Source: Gelatoporia subvermispora B (lineage: Eukaryota; Basidiomycota; Agaricomycetes; Polyporales; Gelatoporiaceae). Taken from it: a stretch of DNA of 64,000 nt. The number at the start of each line of letters is the position of its first letter. Position 1 is the stretch's first letter. A model generated the notes under the pieces. The model saw nothing but the letters and a program-made list of their open reading frames with translations, was not told the DNA's origin and searched no databases. Both the position numbers and the translations under genes were made by a program. The stretch is from positions 646,282 to 710,281 of the forward strand of contig KB445796.1 of NCBI GenBank assembly GCA_000320605.2, given 5' to 3'. Shown here piece by piece: positions 61,609 to 64,000 of this stretch.

Positions 61609-63569
61609 AATTGTACATCAGAATCTCTAAGATAGCAAGACAGTCAGATTACAAGCCACACTTTGAATCACTCTTCGCAGAAAGGCGCCCAGTAGCCAAT
61701 GTTCATCCTGGAATAGTGCCACTGCGATGGTCAGGGCCACCACGAGTAATACAATGGGTCTTTGTGCCCAGTTTATATAGAGGCATAAGTGCGCTAAGTT
61801 ATCAGAAAACGCAGTACATATGTGTAATCTTGTAAGTGCCACAGATTATGTCAATCTCCTCCGGCAACAAGGCATCTTCATAGTGAGAGGATCCATGAGA
61901 GGGCTAAACTGCTTAACTGTAGTATGAAATGTCTGTTGAGAGCCCCTCTAAGACATGCTGCAGTACGTCAGTTCCCAAGAGTTTGACAGCAAGATACTAG
62001 ACAAGACTTCCGTGAATAAATGCTGCACATTCTCGTGGAGGTGCAAGAATTTTATACACCCGCCCCTTGTACACAACATAGTCCCACCACGTCACCCTAA
62101 ATGTTGGAGGGCGCCAACCCAAGCATCTGTCCATTGGTGACAATGCTATTGCATGAGGGTGAATGACTTTGGGTATAGATTGTACACTGTACAGAACCAG
62201 ATACCTTTCTTCAAGAGGTGGGCAATAGCAGACATGCAAGAGGATATGGAGCGCCAGCAACAAAGCTCAAGAGCAGTTGTACTATTGATGAGGACCTCAA
62301 ACTAACCGGGAGCCTCCCTGACATAATGTATAGCATAGCAGACTGGATCATTCAGTTCTCACCTGGTGATTTGCAGGAGATTGTGGTGGGACAAATGAAG
62401 GCCCAAGTAGAGGCCTAATCGTGCATTGTGATCCCAGAGTGATTCAAAGTGGTTGTTGCTCTTGCGCTTGTCTAATATAATAGTAATGATTGCGCTCATT
62501 GTGTGGATGGGGAAGTCATTCACATCCTCTGCCCAGGTAGAGAAAGCGAGGGTGAATAAGCCAGATACTCCCTGTAATGAGTTCCTCCAGAGGTAAGTTA
62601 ACCCCACTGATACCATAACAATAGTAGAAAACAGTACCACTGTGCTCAAAGTGCAGATCAAAGCTGGGATGATAAGGCTCTTGCTGATGGAGTGCACTGA
62701 GTTCAGAAGCGATGCTATCCAGTGGTGTGTTTGAAAGGTCCGCAACATTTAGATAGTGATGTTGAATAAGGTGGTTGGGAAGAGGGTCTTCCTTCACAAG
62801 TCATTTTAGATTTGGGATACTCAGTATGGGCAATACATATTCTCTCACAAATAACAGGCTCAGTATTGAGAATTGTATAATGTTGCATTCATTCCCATGG
62901 AAGTGAACATTGAACTTATTATTTGTTGGGCGGGAAAGTGACAGCATGTTTCCATTGGAACATATAGTATATGCACTAAACTAGGGTGTAGCTAACTGTT
63001 CCATCAGCTTTAGATTTGGCTTGGTCATGCCAATACCATGTCCAGGAATTCACTACTTAACAACAACAAAGATGTGAGTAAGCAGTACAAGCACTCTATA
63101 CAATATGAAAAAGTCGCACTGAGAGCTCATGCAATTTGATCCTCTATATCCTTTTGAGCAAATCTAACCTCCACCCATCTATCCAGTGACAACGCCCACT
63201 ACACTGTCATCTTCTAACCCAGATATAGCATCTCAGACTAGTGCATCTCAGTCACACTTATCCTCCCAGCCAGTCTCTACTTGCACATAGGCTACTATGT
63301 GCACAGCCAAGTTTGATAAAGATCGGAACCATTGACACTAGCAGAGAAAAAATAATATCCAGGGTAATGAGATGCATAGGGAAAACAAGTGATGTCTCAT
63401 ATATTCTATTGTTATATGCTTCTGGGAGAAGGTGAGCATGCACACACTATGAATCCAATCAGCTCATACAACAATCCTCAAGATGATGAGTCTCCTCTGG
63501 TCATTTAGCACAGTAGGTCTAGTACTCTAGATATGCTTGAGTCATATTGTGGCTAATCAAACCTGGGGT
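61609..63569. other. AT-rich region, possible minus-strand relic
   Basis: On the minus strand, frames at 61997-62263 (includes LGWRPPTFRVTWWDYVVYKG) and 62359-62797 (includes PLDSIASELSALHQQEPYHP) have ordinary protein composition but show no recognised domain. No plus-strand gene was seen. Confidence 0.35.
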
Positions 63570-64000
63570 AGGTCTAGCAGTAAGTGTTTACTACAATGTG
63601 TGTCAGAATTTAATGTCAGAGATTTTAGTTTTAAGGGTCAGTATTTTATATTTTCTAGCACTTATAACTGTAATCCAAGCTTATATAGGTATTTAAAATG
63701 TCTCAAAATATATTAAATTCATATATTGAAATATTATTCCCCACGTGAAACTTCTGACATTGAGACACATTGCAATATTGTAAATAATGTAAACCATATT
63801 GTATACAATGTAGCTTTACAATGTAAGCCACATTATATTATTAGGCATAACATTGACCATATTGTATACAATCAGCACCGTAATATAAGTCATATTGTCT
63901 ATAATGTTTACCATGTGCACCTATTATATGGTTCATGTTGTGTACAGCCAGTACAATGTAAATCACATTATGAATATTATTGACAATATGGGCCACATTG
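63570..64000. repeat. Palindrome-rich AT tract at the right edge
   Basis: ACAATGT/ACATTGT half-sites, with CATATTGTATACAAT-like palindromes, recur every 20-50 bp from about 63770 to the end. They resemble the palindrome of the 51-bp repeat near 53.7 kb. The tract runs out of the window. Confidence 0.6.

Overview
The window is nuclear DNA of a filamentous basidiomycete, most likely a wood-decay polypore (Agaricomycetes, Polyporales). The evidence is: many 45-70 nt GT-AG introns inside conserved genes; several 7TM-like DUF6533 proteins, a family expanded in polypores; a Plavaka/Tnp2-type transposase relic; and a Goodbye-NACHT-ankyrin NLR-like gene. The species assignment is inference from these families; no database search was possible.

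Layout. 1-12.8 kb: three DUF6533 membrane-protein copies on the plus strand (the first truncated by the window edge) surround an intact class II histone deacetylase of HDA1/Clr3 type (7191-10044). A degraded, inverted, intron-bearing partial copy of that deacetylase lies at 665-1740. A 344-bp TIR element with a 6-bp target duplication (5556-5899) sits just downstream of DUF6533 copy 2. 13.9-19.2 kb: a long H3K9 methyltransferase gene (pre-SET, SET, post-SET) with a disordered N-terminus carrying several SUMO-interacting-like motifs. 19.4-21.4 kb: an unknown acidic 298-aa protein and ribosomal protein S18. 23-27 kb: an NLR-like gene whose Walker A loop lies on a 25-nt microexon. 28.5-32.1 kb: alanyl-tRNA synthetase with an in-frame upstream start that adds a mitochondrial-type leader. 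32.6-40.1 kb: a microtubule plus-end pair, CLIP-170/Bik1-like and CLASP-like, with mitochondrial ribosomal protein L34 between them.

From about 40.1 kb to the end the character changes: AT-rich, no intact host gene recognised, and full of decayed mobile DNA. This part holds a Plavaka/Tnp2 transposase relic (41.9-45.3 kb), a chromodomain relic (45.5-46.1 kb), a long unidentified coding relic (46.2-49.3 kb), a short interstitial TTAGGG tract, a 724-bp assembly gap next to a 51-bp palindromic tandem repeat, a broken Ty1/copia element (57.7-61.1 kb) followed by a TG...CA LTR, and a second palindrome-rich tract at the right edge.

How the genes may work together: HDA1/Clr3 and SUV39/Clr4 type enzymes act in the same heterochromatin pathway in fission yeast and lie here only 3.9 kb apart with one gene between. 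CLIP-170 and CLASP both act at microtubule plus ends. Both groupings are inferences from order; neither operon-like control nor function is shown by the sequence.
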